This document shows, in pieces, positions 32,250 to 40,894 of a stretch of DNA of 64,000 nt. The notes beneath the pieces were generated by a model. That model saw only the letters and a program-made list of their open reading frames with translations, was not told where the DNA came from and searched no databases. A program made the translations under genes and the position numbers. Each line of letters starts with the position of its first letter. Positions within the stretch are counted from its first letter, which is position 1. This stretch comes from Agromyces mediolanus (lineage in GTDB: Bacteria > Actinomycetota > Actinomycetes > Actinomycetales > Microbacteriaceae), in assembly GCF_023715325.1 (NCBI RefSeq), contig NZ_JAMBNX010000007.1, positions 62,001 through 126,000 on the forward strand. The letters are read 5' to 3'.

Positions 32250-33479
32250 TCAGGCGAGCAGGGTCTCGCCGACGTAGCCGCCCTGCTCGCAGCCCGGCGG
32301 GATCGCGAAGACCGCGGATCCGATGGGGGTGGTCCACTCGTTCAGCAGGTCCAGCTCATCCAACCGGGTCTGGATCGGGACGAACTGTCGGTCGACGTCT
32401 GCCTGGAAAGAGATGAACACGAGCCCGGTGTTCGAGATCGCTTCCGGGTCGTCCGGGGTGTCGTCGTAATTGTACGAACGGCGGAAGATCACCTCGTCCG
32501 CCGTTTCCGGGCGTGCGCGGCGCATGTGGGAGAACTCCGGAATCTCTGGGAATCCGATGGCTGTTGTGGCCTCCCAGTCCGGGGTGTCGCGCTCCGCGGT
32601 CCCGGTCAGCGGCGCGCCGTTGCTCAGGCGCCGGCCGACGGCCAACTCCCGCCCGGGCCGGTCCAGCCGGTCCCACTTGTCGACATCCATCCGGATGCGT
32701 CGAACGACCATCCCGGTGCCGCCAGCAAGCCAGCTGGCATCCTTCACCCAGACGACGTCAGCGAGCTCCGGGCTGCCGAGCGCGGGGTTTGTGGTGCCGT
32801 CGACTTGCCCGAACAGGTTCCGCATCGTCGTCCCGGTCGGTTCTGAACCGTACGCCCGCCGGAACCCCCGCTGCGTCCACCGGATCGTCGCGAACCGGCG
32901 GGCGTCTTTCAGCAGCATCCGCAGGGTGTGCGCAACCGTCAGCGGATCATCCGAGCAGACCTGCAACAGCAAGTCGCCGTCGTTCCAGGCCGGGTCGAGC
33001 TGGTCCACTTTGAACGCGGGCAGCGGGCGCACCCAGGCGTGGGCCGCCGGGTCCGCCCCCGCACGGCGGACGAACTCCGCCCCGAACCCGAAAGTGATGG
33101 TGAGGTTCGCTGGGACGAAGCTCAGCTCGGGCTCGGTGTCGGCGAGCGGGTTCACCCCTTGGGCCATCCGGGCCGCATCATCAGACAGCAACCGCATCAT
33201 GGACGCGAGCTGGGACCGGTCGACGCCGTCGCGCAAATCGAGGGCGACGAGTGTTGCGTGTGCGGCAGGCGCCGTATCGATCCCGGCCTGATGTGCACCG
33301 TGGAACGGCACCACCCCGGTGCCGTTCAACACGTCGGCGACCGCATCCTTCGCGGGCGCGGGGTTGAGGACCTGATCCGCGGCCACCGCGCTGACGGCGC
33401 CGGCGCCGGCAACCGCTCCGCCGAGGAGTAGTTGGCGGCGGCTCAACCCGCCCGGTTGGGTCTGGCTACTTCGGCGCAT
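32250..33479 (-). CDS. efeB: Tat-exported Dyp-type peroxidase (EfeB-like)
   Basis: This 409-residue haem peroxidase of the Dyp family has a twin-arginine signal (SRRQLLLGGAV). The family motif GxxDG appears as GQVDGTTNP with the distal catalytic Asp, and a proximal His in the EFSHMRRARP region fits the haem ligand. EfeB normally works with EfeU/EfeO in iron uptake, but neither is here; the gene follows PCuAC and CopC genes and overlaps PCuAC by 14 bp. A role in copper or haem oxidative chemistry outside the membrane is therefore inferred. Confidence 0.88.
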   Translation of the reverse strand: MRRSSQTQPGGLSRRQLLLGGAVAGAGAVSAVAADQVLNPAPAKDAVADVLNGTGVVPFHGAHQAGIDTAPAAHATLVALDLRDGVDRSQLASMMRLLSDDAARMAQGVNPLADTEPELSFVPANLTITFGFGAEFVRRAGADPAAHAWVRPLPAFKVDQLDPAWNDGDLLLQVCSDDPLTVAHTLRMLLKDARRFATIRWTQRGFRRAYGSEPTGTTMRNLFGQVDGTTNPALGSPELADVVWVKDASWLAGGTGMVVRRIRMDVDKWDRLDRPGRELAVGRRLSNGAPLTGTAERDTPDWEATTAIGFPEIPEFSHMRRARPETADEVIFRRSYNYDDTPDDPEAISNTGLVFISFQADVDRQFVPIQTRLDELDLLNEWTTPIGSAVFAIPPGCEQGGYVGETLLA

Positions 33480-34008
33480 CGCCCATGTCCATCTCGGTCT
33501 CCGGGGTGTACTTCTCGTTCGCGCCGGAGTAGTCCTTCACCACGGTCGAGAACGTGGACGTGCTCCCGTCGGAGAACTCCAGCGAGACAGTGAGGTCGGT
33601 GCCTGACACCAGCGGTTCGCTCAGTCCCATGATCATCAGGTGGTCGGCACCCGGCTCGAGGGCGAGCGTGTCGCCGGGCTCGATGACGAAGCCGCCCTTC
33701 TTCGGCTGCATCACCATCTCGCCGCCCTCGTTCTGGACGGTCTCATGCAGTTCGATCATGCCGGCGAAGTCCGCGCTGGCCCGTTCAATGGTGATCGGGG
33801 CGTCGCCGGTGTTCTCGAGCAGCCCGAAACCGCCGGTCATGTCGGTATCGGTCGCCTTGACCCATGCGTCCGTCACCGTGAGCGACTCGGCGGCGGTCGC
33901 CGGGCTCGGCTCCGTGGCCTCCGGGGTTCCGGCGGCGGCGCAGCCGGTGAGGGCAAGCGCGAGAATCGCGATGCCGGCGATGGTGGTGGTGCGGCGGGTG
34001 AGGTTCAT
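33466..34008 (-). CDS. PCuAC-type periplasmic copper chaperone lipoprotein
   Basis: This 180-residue lipoprotein (lipobox LALTGC) has a PCuAC domain. The Cu(I)-binding Met/His pattern is visible: LHETVQ, then M-V-M, then DHLMIMGL. It loads copper onto cytochrome oxidase CuA or buffers extracellular copper. The tail DMGD has an extra Met. ATG 34008 is one base after the CopC-like stop, and efeB overlaps the end, so the three form one operon. Confidence 0.9.
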   Translation of the reverse strand: MNLTRRTTTIAGIAILALALTGCAAAGTPEATEPSPATAAESLTVTDAWVKATDTDMTGGFGLLENTGDAPITIERASADFAGMIELHETVQNEGGEMVMQPKKGGFVIEPGDTLALEPGADHLMIMGLSEPLVSGTDLTVSLEFSDGSTSTFSTVVKDYSGANEKYTPETEMDMGDAPK

Positions 34009-34009
34009 G

Positions 34010-34687
34010 TCAGTCCTTCGAAGTGGTGGGTGAGTCCGACGGCTCGGAGCCGTCGGACTGGTCGGAGTTGTCGGAGTTGTCGGAGTTGTCGGAGTTGTCG
34101 GAACGGGGGCGGCGGCGGCCGAGCGTGATCCCGACGATGACAAGGCCCAGCGCGAGGGCCGCGCCGAACGCGGCGACCAGGCCGACCCGGAGCCAAGTCT
34201 CGGACCCGGTGTCCGTGGACGGCGCCGGCTTCTCCTCGTCTCCGGCCGCACTGGATGGGTCGGCACTCGCCGGCGCGCTCGGCGCGGTGGTCGGGATGAC
34301 CGTGTCTGCGCCGATGCCGATCTGGAAGATGTCACTGATGGGGTGGCCGTCGCCGGAGATGGCCCGCCAGCGGACGCTGTAGACGCCGTCGGGCATCCCG
34401 TCCTCGAGCGCGGCCGTGACGGTGTTCGCATCGACGACGACGTCGCCGTCGACCCAGTCAGTGCCGTCGGCGTCGTCGACGATGATGATCGCCCCAAGCG
34501 GGAGGACCTCATCGGTGAATTCGAGCACGACCTCCTTCGGTGAGACATCGACGACAGCGCCTTCGGCGGGGCTGGTGCTTTGAATGGATTCGTGGGCGAT
34601 GGCGGGCGCCGCAGGCGCGACGGCGATGAATGCCGCCGCTGCTATCGCGGTGAGAACCGCCCCGCGCACACGTGAACGTGCAGGCAA
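34010..34687 (-). CDS. copC: CopC-domain copper-binding protein with C-terminal membrane anchor
   Basis: This 225-residue protein has a signal peptide followed by a CopC beta-barrel starting HESIQSTSPAEGAVV, so the mature N-terminal His can bind Cu(II). SGDGHPISD holds the second His. A Pro/Ser linker, one membrane helix (VGLVAAFGAALALGLVIVG) and a cytoplasmic tail follow. The tail has a SDN repeat encoded by four 9-bp tandem units TCGGAGTTG at 34062-34097. It is the first gene of the copC-PCuAC-efeB operon. Confidence 0.88.
   Translation of the reverse strand: MPARSRVRGAVLTAIAAAAFIAVAPAAPAIAHESIQSTSPAEGAVVDVSPKEVVLEFTDEVLPLGAIIIVDDADGTDWVDGDVVVDANTVTAALEDGMPDGVYSVRWRAISGDGHPISDIFQIGIGADTVIPTTAPSAPASADPSSAAGDEEKPAPSTDTGSETWLRVGLVAAFGAALALGLVIVGITLGRRRPRSDNSDNSDNSDNSDQSDGSEPSDSPTTSKD
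34062..34097. repeat. 9-bp tandem repeat in the copC tail
   Basis: Four perfect TCGGAGTTG units, in frame, encode the SDN triplet repeat of the CopC cytoplasmic tail on the minus strand. It is slippage-prone but frame-neutral. Confidence 0.85.
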
Positions 34688-34786
34688 ACGGGGCTCCTTG
34701 ATGGAGAGGGTGAGCGTGAAGAGTCCGTGGGCGCGTCAGGCGCGCAGGACGGACGCGTCGGGCGACGCGTTCAGGAAAGCAACGGG

Positions 34787-35368
34787 CTACGCGGCCACCG
34801 GTGGCCCACGTCGTGGCGCGGTGAGGACCGTTCGAGCGGTGAGTGCCGGACGCTCAAGCCAGCTCAGGAGTGTGCGGACTGGCCGCGAAACCGGGGCGAC
34901 CGCGATGAGGCGAATCGACGCTACGACCCGCTCGTGGATGCGCGTCGCGACGCGGCTGAGCCAGTCGGCGACTGCTTCGGCAAGCTGCAAGAGGCCGAAC
35001 GTGAGCACCGCGGCGCCCGCATGCGAGAGCGCCATCCCGTCCACCGGGAGGTCGGCGGCCAACGGAAGCTGAACCATGCCGTGCGCACCATGCCCGACCG
35101 CGGGCTCATCGCCGAAGCGCGACGGAGCGACCGAGAACAGCCCGTGGAACAGGTACTGGCTGGCGGCAACCCCGGCGGCGGTTTGGAGCCACCGCAGCCG
35201 GCGCCCGGACAGGGCGGTGCAGATCGGGACGCCGAGCACTACTGTCGCTAGGATTCCCTGCCAGGACGGCACCGGCCCGCCTCCGAGCACGTGCGCGAAC
35301 ACCGCGACGTAGCTTGCGGCCAAGGCGACGGCGACGCCGCGGGCGACGCGACTCCACCGACCGGACAT
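34787..35368 (-). CDS. Membrane protein of the C-terminal RRGPPV family, copy 2
   Basis: This 193-residue protein has about five membrane helices, a GVAASQYLFHGLF helix, a long amphipathic region and a C-terminus ending APRRGPPVAA. It resembles 20117-20665 in plan and in both motifs. It stands upstream of the copC operon on the same strand. A His-containing loop (VGHGAHGM) may bind metal. ATG 35368 is chosen; no function is known. Confidence 0.6.
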   Translation of the reverse strand: MSGRWSRVARGVAVALAASYVAVFAHVLGGGPVPSWQGILATVVLGVPICTALSGRRLRWLQTAAGVAASQYLFHGLFSVAPSRFGDEPAVGHGAHGMVQLPLAADLPVDGMALSHAGAAVLTFGLLQLAEAVADWLSRVATRIHERVVASIRLIAVAPVSRPVRTLLSWLERPALTARTVLTAPRRGPPVAA

Positions 35369-35655
35369 GCAGCCATTGTCCCTCATCACCGGAGCGCCGG
35401 CGATCCGCCCTGGTCTCGACGCTGGATACGCGCGGGTCGGGCGTCTTCGTCCAAACCGGAGGCTTGCGTTCTCAGGCCCAAAATGCATATATCTGCGTAT
35501 GAATTCAGATAACGAGTGCGGGCTGAGTGTGGAGAGCCAGTACGTCGAGCTCGCCGTGGCGAACCGCGGCGTTACGCTCGGGTAGCCGCACCGCCAGGCG
35601 CCCCTCAGTCGGAAGCGTTGCGAGGTCGCCTATCGGAGCGACCGTGTCCACCACC

Positions 35656-35985
35656 TCAGCGCTGCCGTCGGCCACCTGCCGCGCCCGCCACAGCCCCAGC
35701 AGCAGTACCCCGTGGCCGAGGTTTCGCCCGCGCCGGCTGCGGCGCCGCCAACCGGTACACATCCTCCAAGGCAGCGAGCGGCACGCCGCAGGCCTGGAGT
35801 AGCCGGAAGATCGCGAAGAGGCTCGTGCCCGTTGCCGACCCCGACTCAATCAGGCGAAGTGTGGACGTCCCAACCCCAGCCTTGCGGGCGAGATCCTCTT
35901 GGCGAAGCCCCGCGGCCCGCCGTGCACCGCGAACACATTCACCAAGCGCAGCGCCGGCTCGAACCTTCTGGATGTCAGACATCAT
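35656..35985 (-). CDS. XRE-family regulator divergent from hamA
   Basis: This 109-residue protein has an N-terminal HTH (RGARRAAGLRQEDLARKAGV, then STLRLIESG) and a low-complexity Ala/Gly/Arg end. After about residue 90 the reading degrades. A neighbouring minus-strand frame continues to 35505 (ending LDVLALHTQPALVI), so a frameshift that removed a longer C-terminus is possible but unproven. ATG 35985 abuts a palindrome, which suggests leaderless or nearly leaderless autoregulated expression. Control of the Hachiman genes is inferred from the divergent layout. The gap 35369-35655 holds nothing else. Confidence 0.65.
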   Translation of the reverse strand: MMSDIQKVRAGAALGECVRGARRAAGLRQEDLARKAGVGTSTLRLIESGSATGTSLFAIFRLLQACGVPLAALEDVYRLAAPQPARAKPRPRGTAAGAVAGAAGGRRQR

Positions 35986-36001
35986 CGCTAGAATAGTAGC
36001 G
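35986..36001. promoter_or_regulatory. Operator palindrome between XRE gene and hamA
   Basis: CGCTA-GAATAG-TAGCG is a perfect 5-bp-arm inverted repeat. It contains TAGAAT (35989-35994), a plausible -10 for hamA on the plus strand with TTCTGG 17 bp upstream. It is also directly upstream of the XRE start codon. It is thus placed to control both directions. Confidence 0.5.
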
Positions 36002-36126
36002 CTATGAAACTAGCGGAAACAGACACGGTTCGACGCGCCGGACGTGGGTCGCGCCACCACGTCCGGCGTGCCCGATACACTCGCCCTCAAGCACGCAGGA
36101 CGTGCAACCGGGGGGTGGAGGTGCGC

Positions 36127-36980
36127 GTGCCCGCGATCAGCGAGTACTTCAAGACGGTCGGCGAGTGGGACGACGGTGTCCACCGATTCAGGGTGATCAC
36201 GCCGGATCACGCCGATTGGCTGACCGGACTCGCCGAGCTCTACCGAGAGCTGCGCACCGCCTCTCGTGTTCCCATCGGTGACCTTGGCCTCACCGGCCTT
36301 GAGGGATTCGATGTCGAAGATCTCCAGGCTGCCCTCGTCGCAACACAGGTCCCTACGCGCCACAGTGGATCGCCGAAGGTGAAGCACATGGCGGTCGAAC
36401 GCTCTGACATCGGCGAGCTCGTGCTCGCGCTCATCGGAGAGCTGAAGTACGGCTACAACTACGGGTACCGGTCCGTGCGTGACCGTGAGCTGGTGAAGCT
36501 CCCAGGTCGCGGCATCGATCAGATCGGCGTTCTCGAACTGGATCTCACCAACGGGGAGCGCGCCTACGTCCTCTCGCTCGGCGAAGCGAAGGTTTCTATC
36601 GACAAGAACTCACCTCCCGCGGTCGTCGACGGCTCGAAGGACTGCCTTCGCGTTCAGCATCGAGGACACCTCACCGAGTCTGCAGAGTCGATCCAAAAGG
36701 TCCTCGGCGCCGCCCGACACACGGCGGATCGGGATACTGCCCGGCAACTGTTCGCGGCCGGCATGTTGTGGCGTCAGGGTTCCGACAAGGTCACGCTGCG
36801 CAGCACCTCGATGCTGGTCCGCGACCGCAACCATCAGCCCACCGACTTCGGGTCGTTCCGGGCTTCGCCGTCCGACTACGATCCGGGCACATCGACTTCA
36901 CGATCCTGGTCATCGACACCGGCGACATCGAGGAGCTCGTCGATGAGTTCCTCGCCCTCGCACGCCAGGAAGCAGCATGA
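36127..36980 (+). CDS. hamA: HamA (Hachiman nuclease, DUF1837), frameshifted near the C-terminus as read
   Basis: This is the effector nuclease of the Hachiman anti-phage system, about 284 residues if the frame is restored. The DUF1837 core has a PD-(D/E)xK-like site: GIDQIG (Asp 131) and LGEAKVS (Glu 153, Lys 155). GTG 36127 follows GGGGGTGGAGG. At 36885-36887 (GGG) the frame breaks: the first frame ends in protein-like sequence at SPSDYDPG. The natural continuation HIDFTILVIDTGDIEELVDE is in the frame that stops at 36978-36980, exactly overlapping the hamB ATG. A one-base loss in a G run explains this, either as sequencing error or true mutation. Read literally, the gene ends out of frame at 36993. 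Confidence 0.82.
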
Positions 36981-39900
36981 ACCGTCGGTCTGAGTTCGAC
37001 AGCATGCTCCACGCCACCGGCGTGTTCACGGTCGCGGCCGACGCCGAGCGGGACACCACACTGGTCAGCGTGCTCGGGCAGGGGGCAGCGAGCGAGAACG
37101 CTGAGGACCTCGTCCTCAGCGCTGAGATGCTCGAACTCGAGGCTCTCGACGAGCGCGACCCCGCCCGCCGCAAGCAACTGCTGGAAGACGCGTTCTCCTG
37201 CTGGATTCGGCTTGCGCTCGGCGAGGACCTGTCGCCGCTAGCGGATGGGGCCGTGCCCGCAGAGCTCGCTGTCGTACTGCACCTCGCGGCGACCGGTACT
37301 GCAGCTGACCGGGTAACCGAGACCAGGCAGGCGCTCATCCGCTTCCTGCCCCCAGCGTCCGACCTCATCCAATCTCAGGACCCGGATTGGGCCCGAGCTG
37401 TCATCTCCGATACGGTCCTTGCGTTCGCCCTGCTCACCCGAAAGCACGGTGGGTGGAACGACGTTGGGCTCGCGCTGGAGCTGCTCCAGTCACTCCGCGA
37501 CCGTCAAGCAGACCACGAACCGGCGTTCCTCCAGCCATTGCAGACGGCGCCAGTCTCAGGCGCGGAAGAAGCGAGTGAGGACAGCGCAGACCCGCGTATC
37601 GGAGTGATGCGGCTGGTGGCTGGGTACCACCTAGCTCAGCTGGCCACGACCGCAGGCAAGTACATCGAAACCGGACAAGGGTCGACCCAGCAGGCCGTCA
37701 CGCGCCTGGACACCCACCGCTCGCAGGCGCTTCGGGCCGTTGCCGAAATCAACGACGGAACGTTGGCGCGGGTCATCGACCTGGTCCACCTCGGTCTTCG
37801 TCCGCTCGTGGAGCGATCCATCTGGGCACAAGTTGAGACTCTCGGGTCTAAGGTTGGACGCTTGGCGGGAGCGTTGGCACACCGCGAAAACCCCAGCCCG
37901 ATGCTCGAACTCTGGCCCAGCCAAGTCGAAGCGATGAACAAGAACCTGCTCGACGCATACCGTCGGGCGGTCGTCGTCCAGATGCCCACCAGCGCCGGCA
38001 AGACGCTGCTCGCCGAGTTCTCCATAGTGCAGACGCTCTCACTGAACGAGAAGGGGCGCGTCGCGTACATTGTGCCGACGCGAGTACTCGTCAATCAGGT
38101 CACCGATGAGCTGCGACGCGACCTTAAACCACTCGGTTACTCGGTTGAGCAAGCGATCCCGGTCATTGACCTCGACCCGACCGAAGACCTGCTTCTGAAC
38201 AGTCTCCCGCACGTGCTTGTCACCACACCTGAAAAGCTCGACCTCCTCGTGCGGACCGCCCACCCAGTGATCGAGGACCTCGCGATGGTGGTCGTCGATG
38301 AAGCGCACAACCTCGGAGAAGCGAACCGAGGCGCGCGTCTAGAGCTCGTCCTGGCGACCATCCGCCGCGACAAGCCCTCCGCTCGGTTCCTCCTGCTTTC
38401 ACCGTTCGTGCCGAACGCGAAGTCCCTATCGGACTGGCTGGGCGGCGACCGAGGCTCCAGCATCCGCGTCGACTGGAAGCCGAACAAGAAGCTCATCGGA
38501 GAGCTCGCCATCCGCAAGCAGAGAAACCCCCACGATGGCCGACGAAAGGACAGCTTCCTCACCCTGTCGCCCATCAAGGCCGCCGACAACTACCATCTCC
38601 CATCGGATAGCGTGCTCGAGCTCGGGCAAGTCACCATGCCAACGGCATCGCTAGCGAACATCGCCGCCGCCGCACACGAACGACTCGAGAGTCGAGGCGC
38701 GACCCTGCTGGTCTGCAACGGCAAACCCAAAGCGACCAAGCGTGCCGTGGAGATCGCGAAGGAGCGGCTGGACCGCCCGCTCAGCCCGCGTGCGGAAGCC
38801 GTCCATCGCCACGTCGTCACCGAACTCGGTGAAGACAGCCCGCTCGCGATGTGCATCCGACGCGGTGTCGCGTATCACCATGCAGGCATGTCAGGCGATA
38901 CCCGACGACTTGTCGAAGAACTCGTCCTGCACGGCGATGTAGACGTCGTTTGCGGCACGACCACCCTCGCCCAGGGGGCGAACTTCCCCCTCACGAACGT
39001 CATCATCGAGTCTTTCCGGATGGGCGACGGTGACATCACTCACGCCCAGTTCTGGAACATCGCGGGACGCGCTGGAAGAGGCATGCTCAGCGGAATGGGG
39101 GTCGTCGGCTTCCCTGTAACCACCGCCGAACAACGCGCCAAATGGCAGACGTTCTTCGAGGACGACGCCGCCGACATCGCCAGCCGCCTCGCCGCCGTCG
39201 TTGAACACGCTGACAGCATCGGAACCGACTTCCTCAGCGCGTTGAACCGAAGCTCTGACGTCGAGAGCCTTTCCGAGTTCCTCCAGTACCTCGCGCATGC
39301 CCTGCGTGTATCCGGCGCATTGAGTTCCGCCAATGAGATCGAAGACCTCCTGCGATCCAGCCTGATCTTCGCGGAGACCGAACGCGTCTCGCGGAAGGCG
39401 GCACAGCAGCTCGTGCAACTGTGCCGTGGCTACCTCGACTCCTTGCAGGGCAAGGGTTCACTCGTCTCACTCGCCGACGGCACCGGATTCTCGACGCCCG
39501 CGATCAACCTGCTCCTGGGCGGGCTTCGTGAGCACCCCGACATGCGAAACCCTCAGAACTGGGAACCGCATGCGCTGTTCGGATCAAGTCTTGACCCCCT
39601 CACGCAACGACTCGAACTCGTGTCCAAGATGCCTGAACTCCGGCTGGCACCCGACGAAGAGCGAGGCGATTTCAACCCGCGACGTGCCGCCCTCATCCTC
39701 CGCGACTGGGTGAACGGCATGCCGCTGCCCGAACTTGTCGCAAAGCACGCCAAGGTGAGGAAGGATGCCGCCGCTACCCACGCGTCTTTCGTCACCTACC
39801 TACTCGGTAGGCTGTCGCAGAACGCGAGCTGGGGGCTCGGAGCCCTGGAGAAGGTAGCTTTCGCAGGCAAAGAACCCGCAAGGGACGAAACCGCACGCTA

Positions 39901-40141
39901 CGTCCCCACCATGGTGTTCTACGGTGTCAACACCCCGGAAGCCACCTGGATGCGAATGGCAGGGCTACCGCGCGATGTCGCCCGAGGCGCTGCTGACATC
40001 TGGCGAGAAGAAGGACGCGACGCCCCGCGCTCCTTCGACGACATTCGAGGCTGGGTCAGCGGCCTCACCCCCAACCAATGGGAAGGTGCCTTGGAGGGGA
40101 CCGCGATTCGTCCGGAAGACGTCAAACACCTCTGGACGTAG
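36977..40141 (+). CDS. hamB: HamB (Hachiman superfamily 2 helicase)
   Basis: This 1054-residue protein has an N-terminal helical region of about 300 residues and an SF2 helicase core. Motifs are MPTSAGKTLL (Walker A, about 333-342), VVVDEAHNLGEAN (DEAH box, about 440) and LLLSPF (motif III position). CGTTTLAQGANFP and WNIAGRAGRGM (motif VI, about 695) follow. In Hachiman, HamB senses aberrant DNA and releases HamA nuclease. The gene starts inside the end of hamA (ATGA in the restored frame). No break is visible in it. Confidence 0.9.
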   Translation: MNRRSEFDSMLHATGVFTVAADAERDTTLVSVLGQGAASENAEDLVLSAEMLELEALDERDPARRKQLLEDAFSCWIRLALGEDLSPLADGAVPAELAVVLHLAATGTAADRVTETRQALIRFLPPASDLIQSQDPDWARAVISDTVLAFALLTRKHGGWNDVGLALELLQSLRDRQADHEPAFLQPLQTAPVSGAEEASEDSADPRIGVMRLVAGYHLAQLATTAGKYIETGQGSTQQAVTRLDTHRSQALRAVAEINDGTLARVIDLVHLGLRPLVERSIWAQVETLGSKVGRLAGALAHRENPSPMLELWPSQVEAMNKNLLDAYRRAVVVQMPTSAGKTLLAEFSIVQTLSLNEKGRVAYIVPTRVLVNQVTDELRRDLKPLGYSVEQAIPVIDLDPTEDLLLNSLPHVLVTTPEKLDLLVRTAHPVIEDLAMVVVDEAHNLGEANRGARLELVLATIRRDKPSARFLLLSPFVPNAKSLSDWLGGDRGSSIRVDWKPNKKLIGELAIRKQRNPHDGRRKDSFLTLSPIKAADNYHLPSDSVLELGQVTMPTASLANIAAAAHERLESRGATLLVCNGKPKATKRAVEIAKERLDRPLSPRAEAVHRHVVTELGEDSPLAMCIRRGVAYHHAGMSGDTRRLVEELVLHGDVDVVCGTTTLAQGANFPLTNVIIESFRMGDGDITHAQFWNIAGRAGRGMLSGMGVVGFPVTTAEQRAKWQTFFEDDAADIASRLAAVVEHADSIGTDFLSALNRSSDVESLSEFLQYLAHALRVSGALSSANEIEDLLRSSLIFAETERVSRKAAQQLVQLCRGYLDSLQGKGSLVSLADGTGFSTPAINLLLGGLREHPDMRNPQNWEPHALFGSSLDPLTQRLELVSKMPELRLAPDEERGDFNPRRAALILRDWVNGMPLPELVAKHAKVRKDAAATHASFVTYLLGRLSQNASWGLGALEKVAFAGKEPARDETARYVPTMVFYGVNTPEATWMRMAGLPRDVARGAADIWREEGRDAPRSFDDIRGWVSGLTPNQWEGALEGTAIRPEDVKHLWT

Positions 40142-40171
40142 CTAGCCCGTCAAGACGAACGCCACAGCGGA

Positions 40172-40894
40172 TCAGCTGACCGCGACGGCCAGGTCCTCCT
40201 CCACAGTGACGAGCTCAGCGATCTTCATCGCGATGTCTGTCATCGAGTCCTCCGCTGTGTCCAAACCGTTCCGAGAACCAAGCAGCGGGCTGACCCGCCG
40301 AAGCTCGTCATAACTTGTCTCATGCATCACCGGGATCAACAGATCACGAGCCAGAAGCTCCGAAAGCTCCTTGTCCGAGATCCCTCGCTGGTCGACCCGC
40401 TTGAGCAGCGCCGGCGTGACGAGCACCAAGCCGGTCCGCGACTTCGCCAGACCCCGGTCGATCTCCCGCAGGAATGGCTGACCTAGAACGATGTCCTTCT
40501 CACTGAACCAGACGGACACGCCCTGGTCCACGAGTAGATCGTGCAACTCTTTCGCCGCTGCACGCCGGTCATCCCACGCGTGGCAGAGGAACACATCGCG
40601 CAGGTCAGGCTCTTCCCTGGCACGGATCTCAACCTTCCGCCGGACAGGCGTTAGCGCCCGGACCTCCGCCGGAGTGTAGGTAACGGAGGACTCGCTTGGC
40701 GACCACCGTGGCTGAGTCCTGCCCCCGTTTGAACTGGCGCCTCCACTGCTGCTCCGAGGGGCGACTGCCGACGGACGATAGTACGAAGGGGGCGGCGAGT
40801 AGTACCTGCCGTATCCGCGGCTGCCACACGCGGGGCAGGCAGCCGCAGCGCTCGACGTTCGATGGCCCTGGATCGGGGCGGTGCACCTACTCAT
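40172..40894 (-). CDS. TIR-domain protein with N-terminal zinc-ribbon-like segment
   Basis: This 240-residue protein has a C-terminal TIR domain (about residues 95-220): DVFLCHAWDDR, LLVDQGVSVWFSEKDI, GQPFLREIDRGLAKS and GLVLVTPALL. The Glu of the LREIDRGL helix is the candidate NAD+-hydrolase residue. The N-terminus reads MSRCTAPIQGHR then ACPACGSRGYG, a Cys/His/Cys-x-x-Cys set that could bind zinc, followed by a Tyr/Pro/Ser-rich linker. It converges on hamB, 30 bp away. A defence effector is the likely role. ATG 40894 is chosen because it opens this Cys segment. Confidence 0.85.
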   Translation of the reverse strand: MSRCTAPIQGHRTSSAAAACPACGSRGYGRYYSPPPSYYRPSAVAPRSSSGGASSNGGRTQPRWSPSESSVTYTPAEVRALTPVRRKVEIRAREEPDLRDVFLCHAWDDRRAAAKELHDLLVDQGVSVWFSEKDIVLGQPFLREIDRGLAKSRTGLVLVTPALLKRVDQRGISDKELSELLARDLLIPVMHETSYDELRRVSPLLGSRNGLDTAEDSMTDIAMKIAELVTVEEDLAVAVS

